From positions 1,521,961-1,585,960 of the forward strand of contig OZ007508.1 in NCBI GenBank assembly GCA_963931865.1: a DNA stretch of 64,000 nucleotides, written 5' to 3'. This document shows positions 23,966 through 34,473 of the stretch, piece by piece; positions within the stretch are counted from its first letter, which is position 1, and each line of letters begins with the position of its first letter. Both the position numbers and the translations under genes were made by a program. The DNA comes from Axinella damicornis (lineage: Eukaryota > Porifera > Demospongiae > Axinellida > Axinellidae). The notes beneath the pieces are model-generated. The model was not told the DNA's origin and did not search any database. It worked only from the letters and a program-made list of their open reading frames with translations.

Positions 23966-24451
23966 CAGTGGAGCTCCCCACTTGAAGCCTGCTTTGCCAC
24001 TGTAGTTCTGGTAACAAGATTAGTAACAGGAATTGTCACGTTGCAATCAACGGCTGTGTTTGAGCACATCACATCTGATATTGGTCACTGACTCTCAGGG
24101 AAGAAAGTGTCATGTTGATATGAGAGTGGCAACCCGGCTGGCCTATATGCTGTACTGGTGTTTATTGGATCCGGAGAAGGTACAGTCACAATCACGACAT
24201 GTTCTGAGAATCGCCGTACGTCCCGTGCAATGTTTCCATTGCATGCTTCACATCTTTGTTCACTCACAGGGACCTTAGCGGGTCAGGTTCCTCTTGCATG
24301 TGATTGGTTCATGGTGAGAACAAAACTCCACCCACTGTGATGTCATGTAGTAGTTATGACAATTCATGTTCAAGTGATGGCAACTATATAATTATGGAAA
24401 TGATTGGCAGAATTTTGTTTGGCATTGTGCCAGCAGATCCGCCAACCTGCT

Positions 24452-24494
24452 AGCCCCGTTCCCATCCCAGGGGGGAGCCTGGGAACGAGGCTAC
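24452..24494. mobile_element. Small foldback with degenerate 9-bp flank repeat
   Basis: TAGCCCCGTTCCCA..GCCTGGGAACGAGGCTA is flanked by CCAACCTGC and CCAAATTGC, which match at 7 of 9 positions. This supports the 9-bp target size seen at 18514-19097. Confidence 0.6.
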
Positions 24495-25036
24495 CAAATT
24501 GCTACATGCTATGTAGACTTGGGTCAAATGAAATAGACCCTTCCCACCAAGAAACTTTGTCATTCTGCTTTATGGCAGCAATACTTGGTTGGCTAGCATC
24601 CATGGTGGCTAAATTGTTTCAGATAGCTCAGCAATCTCTGTAATTCTGTATATATTAATCTCTAAATAATAAGCCATAAAAAATTCTTTGTTGGTTTGTA
24701 TGACTTCACCAGGAAAACCATGAATTCTGTGAGAGTACTACTCCTAATGCCTGTACATGGGATATAGCTACTGTCTTCCAAGCAAGCCTCTGGACGTATT
24801 TGATGAAAATGTGCATGTACGTCTTGTTGCGTGAGTCGTAACGAGTCGTTTCACAAAGTAATGAACCGTATCAATGATTGGACCAGTTGCTACGAAATGG
24901 ATGCATTTGATTGGCTGTACATCATCACAGAACGTCCACTAACGAAATATGGTTCACACCTTTCAAATCTGTGTGAATATAATTGAAGATTGGGCAAGCA
25001 TAAATGAACCCCACACTAGCACATTCAATGTCAAGT

Positions 25037-25345
25037 TTATTCTGTACTGTATGGTGCATCATACTATACATATTCTGTACTGTATGGTGCATCATACTAT
25101 ACATATTCTGTACTGTATGGTGCATCATACTATACATATTCTGTACTGTATGGTGCATCATACTATACATATTCTGTACTGTATGGTGCATCATACTATA
25201 CTATACATCTCGTGTATGGTGCATCATACTATACTATATATCTCGTGTATGGTGCATCATACTATACATCTCGTGTATGGTGCATCATACTATACATCTC
25301 GTGTATGGTGCATCATACTATACATCTTGTGCATGCAGTATCTAT
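25037..25345. repeat. Two-tier minisatellite (33 bp, then 28 bp)
   Basis: Five units of ATTCTGTACTGTATGGTGCA plus TCATACTATACAT (33 bp) pass into about five units in which ATTCTGTACT is replaced by CTCGT (about 28 bp). Frames stay open on both strands only because the unit lacks stops. Confidence 0.92.
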
Positions 25346-25835
25346 CACCTACGAAACCCTAAGTGCACTGTGAGGGAGAACAAACCCGAGCAGGTACCAA
25401 TCAGGTGCAGGAGACAAAAGCACAGAGCTACAAATACAAACTGACTACAACTGGCAACCAGTCTGGCCTTGCTCACGCTCGGCAAGTTTTGATTCTAAAG
25501 TACCTCATTCAATTTTGTCATCTTCAGCAGCTAAAATGCATGCAACTTTTTGCCGACATTTACTGAACTTTTCAGGGTGCTTGTCTAAGATCTGTTACAA
25601 ATTTCAGCATAATTATGCGCACTGGTGAGAGAGTTCGTGGTGTGTACTTTCGGCATTTACATGGCGTAGGCGTCTGCCTGTAAACGAGTACGCAATCACT
25701 CTCACAGTAATTTGTATTCCCAGCTTGGGTTTAAAGTGCAAAGTGCAAAGGGCGTTTCCATAGGCCATACTTGCGTTAATTTACGGAGGATTTCAGGCTG
25801 CTTGTCAAGAAATCAGCACATGCACATAAGTATGC

Positions 25836-26330
25836 ACCTGAGGGCAGTGTATGAAGTACGTGACCAAGATGGTAGGCTTCAGTTGTAAGTCGTACAAGTT
25901 ATCCGCAGATGTGACTACAGTCGTAATTGTTAACATAATAGTGTGTGAGAACGAAGTTCACCATGGGCAATCGCAGGCGGTGGAATTGGTGATGTCAGTG
26001 TACCTGGAACGCACCAGGAAGCACAGTGCGGGTGGAAGGTAATGTCATTACGCTGGGAGGTACGGGGATGTTGAGATTACAGTCTGATAACATTATCACA
26101 CCTGGTAGACTGTACGAGGGAGGTGGGTGGAATCCTTTCATGTATGTGGAACGCACCAGGAAGCACGGTGTGCGGGTGGAAGGTAATGTCATTATGCTGG
26201 GAGGTACGGGGATGTTGGGATTGCAGTCTGATAACATCATCACACCTGGTAGACTGTGGGAAGGAGAGGGGAATACTTACTTACAGTGATTTTACCATAT
26301 TAGGCATCAGTGGAGCTTCCCGCTGGAAAC
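25836..26330. repeat. Segmental duplication, copy 2, with internal 145-bp tandem duplication
   Basis: Matches 23629-23965. Inside this copy, the segment with GTGGAAGGTAATGTCATTA, GGGGATGTTG and ACACCTGGTAGACTG occurs twice (26026-26115 and 26171-26260). This copy has therefore expanded since the duplication. Confidence 0.75.
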
Positions 26331-26635
26331 CTCCATTGCCGCTGGAGCTCTGGTAACAAGATTAATAACAGGAATTGTCACCATCCTTATGAGTCTAAAA
26401 TTATCGTCGCTTTGATCGCAGCACTGATTGACCGAGGTAAACAAAGAACTTGGCAGGTGGATGTAGAACTGGAACAATCACTGAGCCTTTTCCATAAATG
26501 GTAATTCAGATTCCAGGTTGCATACGTACGTGCATGAGGTGATTGTGTTGGTGGTCTGGTTGTTAAGTACCCGCAAATTGAAAGCTTTTGCAGGCTATTG
26601 GAAGCCATCTTTCAAGCATGAAATGCTGTTGGTTA

Positions 26636-27241
26636 TACCGTATAGCGGGAAAATTTGGCTGGGGTTTTAATTTGGCGATTTGGCGGTGCAGGAAAAAATC
26701 GCCAAATTAAATTCCGCCAATATTAAACCCCACCCCAGCCGGCCGGCCACTCGGGTATGCGCGCGCACATTACATAACTACGTACGTAAGGTAGCCGCGC
26801 TGTACCAGTATTTCAGAAAAGACTCAGCTGCTGTATACTCCCAAGAGAACGCGACATCGGGGATTCCTCTCTCTCCGGGAAGGAACTACAAGCCGTTAAC
26901 GAGAGTGTGAGGGACGTGGCCCACGATTGCGCTCGAGCGCATCACCGCCACAGCGCAATCCAGTCTCCGCTCTCGGACGGTGGGGCTCCACACTGTATGG
27001 TAAACGTGATGGCCTCTGACACATCCCTCTACTTCGAAGGTCTCCATGGTTAGCTGGTAACTAACTGGTCGCACTCGATCGATACGCGCGTACGCTGAGG
27101 CGTACGCGTACGTCATTGCCGTTACGTCATTTGTGTTGAGGATCGAAATCGCCAAATTTAAAATTCGCCAAATTTAAAAATACGGCGTTTTGGCTGAAAT
27201 CGCCAAATTTAATGCCCGCCAAATTTTCCCGCTATACGGTA
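26636..27241. mobile_element. 606-bp Harbinger-like MITE with TTA target duplication
   Basis: Terminal inverted repeats TACCGTATAGCGGGAAAATT and AATTTTCCCGCTATACGGTA are flanked by TTA on both sides (26633-26635 and 27242-27244). A TWA target site is the hallmark of PIF/Harbinger transposons. Subterminal ATCGCCAAATTTAA-type repeats are present at both ends. The GC-rich interior differs sharply from the AT-rich ends and carries a coding fragment on the minus strand (26886-27047). Confidence 0.8.
26886..27047 (-). pseudogene. HIRAN-like gene fragment captured inside the MITE
   Basis: A 53-residue minus-strand frame starting METFEVEGCVRGHHVYHTVW continues with CAVAVMRSSAIVGHVPHTL and stops at 26886. 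The pattern GxVRGHHVYxxxWxPxVxE..AVAVxxxxxIVGHVP is one I recognise from many predicted proteins of sponges and cnidarians, resembling part of a HIRAN-type beta domain. It ends soon after the GHVP motif, where the family normally continues. It is therefore a truncated copy carried by the transposon. The chosen ATG is the one directly before the conserved block. No role can be assigned. Confidence 0.5.
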
Positions 27242-27976
27242 TTACTCTGGATGGAAAGAGGACTCTTAAGGTGGCCTGATTCACTTTAACTGAAAATTAA
27301 TAACTGTCCGACCGACTGACACACAGACAAAAAACCAATTAGTTAACCATACCCCAGCTCTGCATGCTTGCACATGGTAAAATAGCCCTTAGATGTGTAC
27401 TCAATCACCCTGTGAACCGAGGGAAATGTTAATTGTTTGAGGGCGCAGCCCCAATTAACACTGCCTGAGGCTTCCCAAGGGTGTTTAACTGGATTGAAGT
27501 TTGAATGAAGGGGCTCTGTCTTGCATGCAACTAAGTGAATATTGTATGAAGGTCTATTTAAACACGCTGTGAAAGCACCAAATCTTCTGCCCATATATGG
27601 ACAATATAGCCATGCCAATACTGATGTGGTGGGAGGAGCTGGGATTTTGCACAGTAACTATAGTTATTGCTGTAAAATTGAGCCCCTCCCCTTTTTGGCT
27701 TTAAAATTCCCTTATAGAACTTCCATGCACAGCTGCTAGCTGCTACCATCTCGTTTGAAGTGGTTTTCTGTGTGTGTGTTTGCAGCTTCATGAATTTTCC
27801 ATGGAAGCCCTTTGCAATGATAGTGTCTCACACAGAATGTCCAATTAACTTCAGATCTGATGGCTTGTGGGTAGCCTGCATTTACAGTATCCAATGGATA
27901 CAGAACTGTTGTTGCCATAGCAACACAGTGCCAGTTCATGTTTGATGGGAAAAATCGTTAAGTGTGTAAGTATGGG

Positions 27977-28240
27977 GTGTGTGGTTGTGCACTGCTAGAG
28001 GCAGTCTCTGGTGCTCAACTCCGGCTCTGTCCTCGGTTCCAATCCCACTAAAGCCTTTCTTGTTGAAGGGTGGTTCGCCTGGAAAACCAATGCCATTTAT
28101 GGTAACTCAAGCAAGTTCAGTGATGATGTCTTCACCATCCCCCATTAATGGGGCCCAGAACCTGCATGAAACCTCCTGCATTGGAGATGCGGCATTCCTG
28201 GGTTATCAAATCAAATTGAACTGAACTGAATGAACTGAAC
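27977..28240 (+). mobile_element. SINE-like element with tRNA-type head
   Basis: GTGGTTGTGCACTGCTAGAGG (A-box-like) and GGTTCCAATCC (B-box, one mismatch to the consensus) are followed by a body with CCCCATTAATGGGGCCC and a tail TTATCAAATCAAATTGAACT plus repeated GAACT. The tail recurs at 16750-16798, which argues for a dispersed family. Confidence 0.6.
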
Positions 28241-30419
28241 TGAGTAGGATTGGAGTTTGACACTCATCAGGCAAGGGTATAGCTCCACTTGCACTTGTAC
28301 TATGGTATATCAAAGGGGGAGGACTATTGATACTGTATACAGGTATGACCCAAAACAATTATATCTTGGTTTGCATGTAGTATTCCAAGCCATGGTCACC
28401 ACTGCTATATCTGTTAGTCGCATCAACAATTTAGAAATCCTCAGACCCTCAGTAGTGCTCCTGCTCTGGGCACTGCAGCCCAGGGCCTTCAGCTTCTGCC
28501 GCATCAGAACTATTTTTAGCTACTGCTATGGGAAGTGAGGGATAATTATTTTTAGTAATGTTATTGTAGGTGTTAGTTGAAGTTACAAAGCCCTCTTCTG
28601 CTTCATCGTTGATATGGTACATTTTTGTAAACATTACAACAATCACATAGTGACATACTATGGCAAATTTAATTTCCAGTACACTCCCCTCTTAGTTATG
28701 CATTCTGTGGGGTGCAAAGGTCGTGCATCCCATCTGTAGCTGTGGAGGGACAACACCAGCATCCCATATTAAGTTAGTTTGAAGTGCAAATTAGATCAAC
28801 TCATTGGAGCGGCCCACCTGGCTGCTTGTGACATAACCGATAGGGATTATTGTTCTGCAGTATGAAAATCATATATGTGGTACAAGCATGGTACATGTGG
28901 TATATATACATGTATCACATGTGTGCAGTAATCTAAACCACCACGTGGTTCACTTCTTGTGTTAATGGTAGCCTACAATCTTCTCATGTTTCTTCAAACT
29001 GTCTTAATATTCCTTTTTTGGCAACTAACATGGTTGTGGACTGATGGCTTATCCCACTGAAGGTCCTTAATCTCATCCTGGTTTCTTAGAAGTGGGCAGT
29101 AATGGGCCGCTTAGTCCTTGCATGCAGCTACCTCTGGAAACAGGTGGTACTGAACGTAGGATAGCCTCATTCCCAGGCTTAGAATTAGGCAAGGCTGCAA
29201 CCTTTGAAGAAAGAGCTCATTTTAGAGACTGGCTTTGACCTTTGTGGATGATATAAGTCATGGTGATTTGCCATTGTCAATTTTCATTGGACACTGTAGT
29301 GAATGGCTAGTGTTTATGCAGACACTTGCATTAATACCATTCATCGCACTCTTCTGGACTTGTTACCTTAGAAATGAATGACAACAACTATAGCATTTCA
29401 AGGACAGCATCTCAAGGACAGTTAGCGGCTGCCACATTCGTGCCTGTCATATCGATTGTTGGTCTGGCAGCCATAAATGGCATCCGCAAGTGATCTCAGT
29501 GAATTGTTTCCTGTTCCTGTGGGGCTTCTTAATATTACCCACACAGATTTTGGTTGCTGATCCTCTGAACTAGGCAGCCTTTATGTCAGACCATCCTGGA
29601 ACGAGGCCAAGACCCTCCCTCCAGTGTTTGACTGTTCCGATCCTCTCTGCTAAGAGTGCATACTCTAAAATTGAGACTCTTGTGCAAGCAAGGCTCTGCA
29701 ATATATTTCTGACCACTCTTTTGGGGTACATCTCCATAGGGTACATCTCCCTGTTATTCACTGCACAGATAGTCCGACGGATGTCAAGTAGTTGTGGTGA
29801 AGTTGCATAGTTGCTACGTAGTTACCAATGGAATATTCTGCCTGTTGCAGCTCATGAATATTATTAACTGAACAACACTATTCATAGCCTGTCTTCAGAC
29901 TTATCCTACTTTGTTGGGTGTTTTTGCCCAGTTTATGGGTTCAAAGGAAAATATGGCAGCCCTTGGAATGAGGCCGTAAAGATTCTGGATCATAATCACC
30001 TCCATATCACAGCTACTGCAGTGGGTTTGTTTGTGTAGAACTGGCTTACACAGTAGCACTTTCTCGCCTATGCAAACAAAATGTAGTATTCATCTTCTCT
30101 GGGAGCATTAGAGTATGACACCTACTAGAGTTTTAATGCTTAAAGTATAAGATAGGACAACCACCTGTACAAACTCAAGTCTGATATTTAATAGTACACA
30201 TTAGTGTCTGGGCAATTCAATTTGTAAGACCATTTACCATGCTGGGATAACGCTTTGTTGATGGGCTACACCATCATCAGTCACCGTGGCAACAGAGATG
30301 TAAGGAGCATTCGAAGCGGTAACATGTACCAAGCCAGATTGACCCTAATGTTCTAACTTCTTTCACCTAGCAGTTATGCAGGCAAAGAAAAACTAGAATA
30401 TTAGCGGTGGTCTATATAT

Positions 30420-30562
30420 CATATTCCACCTCTCAAAAAAGCAAGGAAACAAGGGGTTGCACTTCCTCAGTCCCATCCCTAAATTCTACATTTTTGAATG
30501 GGATAGGACTGAGGATGTATAACCCCTTGTTTCCCTCACTTTTTTGAGAGGTGGGGAATATG
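30420..30562. mobile_element. 143-bp foldback MITE
   Basis: CCACCTCTCAAAAAAGCAAG and AACAAGGGGTTG..CAGTCC are mirrored by GGACTGAGG..AACCCCTTGTTTC and TTTTTTGAGAGGTGG. The outer ATATTCC/GGAATAT also pair. The loop is only about 25 bp. Confidence 0.8.
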
Positions 30563-31329
30563 TAGTTTTTCAGAGAAAAGTTGTTGCTTTCTTGTACACC
30601 TGCACAAGCTGGAGCTCAAAATTCCCGCTGAAAGTCTGACAGTGAAAGTCTGACAGTGAGAAATATAGGGGTTTACCCTAGTTTGCATGCACTGTGCAAG
30701 GCTGGCTATATCTAGGTAACCAAGAGTTACCAGAAGCATTTGAAATGCTTCCTGTTGATGGGGTGTTACTCATGAAGGGTTGCATAACAGGATTAATTGA
30801 TGAGATAATATGCCTTAGGGCATTGTAATAGTTGTTAGGGAAATTAGAAACACCCTTTGTGGAGTTCTTCCAAAGGAATGTTGATGTACAAATAATTTAG
30901 GTGACCAACTTGTACAACACTAAACAACTCTCTCAAAATGGGTTTGTGTGGTAGCTAATGTATTATTTAATCAAAATATGGGAATATAAATACCACCCAC
31001 ATTGTAATTTGATGTAAACATGCACACGTGTGAACAGCTTCGTGTTTATTGTTAGAAATCGCATGAATGATGCCCTATTCTGGAAAATGGAACGTGCACC
31101 ATCCAGATTGTTATTGCTTGTGACAGCATTTTCAGAACTGGATCAACCAGCTTTGTAATCCTTAAACATACTCCATATGGCATTACATTAAGTGGATTAA
31201 TCGTAAATTGGCAGTTCATTAACAGCACCTCTATGCCCACAAAATGTGATATCAATGAACAGCTGTTTGTGTAAGAGACCCTCGCCCTTCTTAACCAAAT
31301 CTCATCTAATTTCATTTGCACAGTTGACC

Positions 31330-31860
31330 CAGGTAGGAGAGTACGTGGGATTTAACGTCTCATGCCTTTTGCTAGCTAGTACGTAACTATGCACAGCCGC
31401 ACAGACTGAGTATAGCAGTTATGTAATGCATTCCCAGCAACAACATTAGTGAACTGTGTACCGGCTAATACGAAGAGTACGTGGGATTTAATGTCTCACG
31501 TCTTAGCCAGCTCAGTAGCTATGCAGTGCTGCACAGACGGAGTATGCCAGTTACGTGTAAGGCAACAACATTAGTGAACTGTGTACCGGCTAATACGTTT
31601 CGCTTGGGAATTCCCTGGTAAGGGAGTACATGGGATTCAACGTCTCACGCCTTTAGCCAGCTCAGTAGCTATGCAATGCTGCACAGACGGAGTATGCCAG
31701 TTACGTGTAAGGCAACAACATTAGTGAACTGTGTACCGACTAATACATTTCGCTTGGGAATTCCCTGGTAGGAGAGTATGTGGGATTCAACGTCTCACGT
31801 CTTTTGCCAGCAACAACATTAGTGAACTGTGTACTGACTAATACATTCTGCGTGGGAATT
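31330..31860. repeat. Tandem repeat, about 145-bp unit, four copies
   Basis: GTACGTGGGATTTAACGTCTCA, GCACAGACGGAGTATGCCAG and CAACATTAGTGAACTGTGTA recur near 31340, 31480, 31625 and 31775, with the last copy truncated internally. Confidence 0.85.
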
Positions 31861-32004
31861 CTCCATATGTATCTCATCAAAGTTTCACCAGTTACAAAGT
31901 TCTGACAGCTGTCTTAATTTCAATTGCAGTTGTGTTTCCTCTACTGCTAACACAGACCTTATTATGCACAGCCATGTCTGTGTGACGGCAAGGGTCACTA
32001 ACAG

Positions 32005-32260
32005 TATGGTCCAGTGCACATGACAAGATTAATGTACACAACATGGCAAGATTAATTTCACAAGTTCACTATGAGTCCAATGAACTTGGCAAGTTTAAAA
32101 TTCGCATTACAAGATTAAATTTCCAAAAGTCCACTGCACAAAGATCAAGTCCACAAACGTTCAGTGCACATGGCAACATTATGCACGTGGCGACATTAAG
32201 TTCACAATGACACCAAAGGTCCAATGGACATGGCAAGATTGAAGTCACTAGTACACCACA
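32005..32260. repeat. Degenerate repeats with CATGGCAAGATTAA core
   Basis: GTGCACATGGCAAGATTAA-like segments recur about eight times, separated by variants of CACAA-GTCCA. Irregular spacing makes this an old minisatellite. Confidence 0.6.
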
Positions 32261-32417
32261 TGATCAATGGCAGTTTTGATGCCGAACACTCTTCTATCTT
32301 GCTCGGATCAAAATGTAAATATTAACTTGTTACGTAAGCCACTTTTTATGTTCTGATTGTAAACCTACACACTATAATTATAGCGCCCAACTGATTTGAC
32401 TTTTTTTTCTTTTGCAG

Positions 32418-32486
32418 AAAAACATGTGGTGTTACGGTGATTTCACTCCTGATGATGCCCGTGAATTCGGCTACCAGAAGCCTTGA
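32418..32486 (+). CDS. SND1: SND1 last coding exon (C-terminus)
   Basis: A T-rich tract and TTTTGCAG lead into 22 codons and TGA. The peptide begins KNMWCYGDFTPDDAREFGY. Vertebrate SND1 ends with NLWRYGDFRADDADEFGY plus two residues, so the W-YGDF-DDA-EFGY signature and the position relative to the stop match closely. The exon starts in phase 0, as required by the micro-exon at 16923-16967. Sequence after the stop should be 3' UTR. I see no clear AATAAA in the next 200 bp. Confidence 0.9.
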   Translation, partial: KNMWCYGDFTPDDAREFGYQKP

Positions 32487-33655
32487 ACAGAATACTGCTT
32501 CATGAATTGTACATTATTGTATAGGAACTGAACTTGAAATTTTGGGAATCATTTGAGCACCTTGTAATGAACTATTTTCTTGTCGTAAGAGATCTTTTTT
32601 GTTGACCTTGCAACTGGGAGGAGCAGTTTGCAAGGAATGGTATCATGCATGGTATTGCTGGCTTGCTAATTGTTAATAGCAGCTAGAAGGTCGTTAACAC
32701 ATACTACTGCAATCAAGCAGATGAGCAAAATTTTGATGCCTGACATTAGTATCTCTAAATTCTCATAATATTATGCATAATTGCGTATGATGATTCTCCA
32801 GGGCTCATTTAGTTGCTAGCACTACTGGGTCATTAATAAACTTAACTTATAAGCTTTATTATTGCAAATGCCCGTGGGGTGCAGATAGCTGTATGCATTA
32901 TCGATAGGACCTTTCTGCTCTGATGTAAACGTATACATTGGTTATGCCAAGATGTCCTAATGGACACATATAGAATTCGACACTAGCCTGACATGCATGG
33001 AATGGCCTATTGCTAGCTGGTCGCATTCCCACATTGGTTCATTCTGTGCATGGGCATATCCTACATGCAATTAAGTTGCTGGCCTATAGCTTCGGATCCA
33101 GGCCCGTCCCATGATTATATGAGTTCCACACTACAAACTCACATGTAGCTATAATGTCCACAATACTAGTGGTGAAGAGCATGCAAACACATTCATGGAA
33201 GGTTTCTGGGCTGACGCGTCCGTGCAAGGGAAATTCCTACAGCATCCAGGCTCATATGCATCCCATTGGTTAAGGCTCTGCACTATGAACTTCCCATATC
33301 CAGTATATGTGCTGAAGCACAAACAAGTTTGTGAATGGGTTTCTGGGTGGGAAATTCCTGCATTCCTTGATGATGATGATGTTGGTCTAGCTTCCAGGCC
33401 ATTACAAAGGTCTGTGCTACATGTACAATTTCACACGATCTGCTAACATCCACAGTAATACATGATTGTCACATATGCTGAAGAGCAAACACATTTGTGA
33501 AAGGGTAGCTATAGCCTATTCTTATTGTACTGCTATACAATTAGAACAGACTACTACACTAGAAGTCCATTGCCACTCCTATTACAACAGACACGTGAAT
33601 GAAGCACCTTGTCACCACTTCATTCCCTGTGCATGGTCTCAAGGAGTGTGAAGGT

Positions 33656-33681
33656 GGGGGGGGGGGGGGGGGGGGGGGGGG
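33656..33681. repeat. Poly-G tract, 26 nt
   Basis: Uninterrupted run of 26 G, likely to form G-quadruplex DNA and prone to length errors in sequencing. Confidence 0.97.
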
Positions 33682-34269
33682 TAACCCCCCAACATGGCTG
33701 GCCAAGTAACGGAGGTGAAAAGACGGGAAGGGAAGGGAGGGAGTTCTGCTGCAGCTTAACCGACAACGTTCACAAGCTGAAGCAGCTGGTCTGTGTTTGG
33801 CGCCTTTATGGTTCCTAGGACACATGCGCACAACTCTACCATGTGACCACCCCCAGACCCCACCCACCAGCAGGGTCGGTCCTCCTCATTAACTTGCATT
33901 AAACCTTACTTAACAGTACGGCATTATGCAGATAGGCCATAAGAATTCATATCTCCAGTTGTAGGGTGGCTAGTTAGGTAGCTGTGAATACTTCAACAAA
34001 GAAACATGATATCCTTGTTGCAGCGTTAACTACTGATATGCATTGAGTAGATATTGGTTCGTGATGCAACCTCAGTCACAATTGGGCCAGCCAGCACGTA
34101 CAGCTCAGCAGCACATGACTATGTGTAGTTTCCCCCACTCTACGAGTGAATACGCTTGGCTGGTTGTGGCTGCATTAACCTGTTTTTATACTGCAAGCCT
34201 GCAACTGCCTGTTATCGTGCAAACCATTGCCACGCCCCATTATCACTTCCATCCATTTGCTACCAAGTC

Positions 34270-34473
34270 GACCACACTGTATGCCATCCAGTTGCTAGGT
34301 ACGACCACTGTATGCCATCCAGTTGCTAGGTACGACCACTGTATGCCATCCAGTTGCTACCACACTGTATGCCATCCAGTTGCTAGGTACGACCACTGTA
34401 TGCCATCCAGTTGCTAGGTACGACCACTGTATGCCATCCAGTTGCTAGGTACGACCACTGTATGCCATCCAGT
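34270..34473. repeat. 31-bp minisatellite
   Basis: About six to seven units of CCACTGTATGCCATCCAGTT plus GCTAGGTACGA, one unit shortened. There are no unique spacers, so it is not a CRISPR array. Confidence 0.92.

Larger units (their letters stand above)
16968..32417 (+). other. SND1: SND1 intron, 15.4 kb
   Basis: Starts GTAAGA and ends after a T-rich tract with TTTTGCAG. It carries foldbacks, MITEs, minisatellites and duplicated segments listed separately. I found no nested gene that I would defend. The only family-like coding fragment is the HIRAN-like piece inside the MITE at 26636-27241. Confidence 0.8.

Noticed and set aside
25004..25444. 146-residue frame with CTVWCIILYIF repeats
   Set aside because: Minisatellite translation; the other strand and frames are equally open.
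34270..34473. Regular short repeats that could suggest a CRISPR array
   Set aside because: Units are contiguous with no unique spacers, in a eukaryotic genome; it is a minisatellite. The same holds for 4436-4748.
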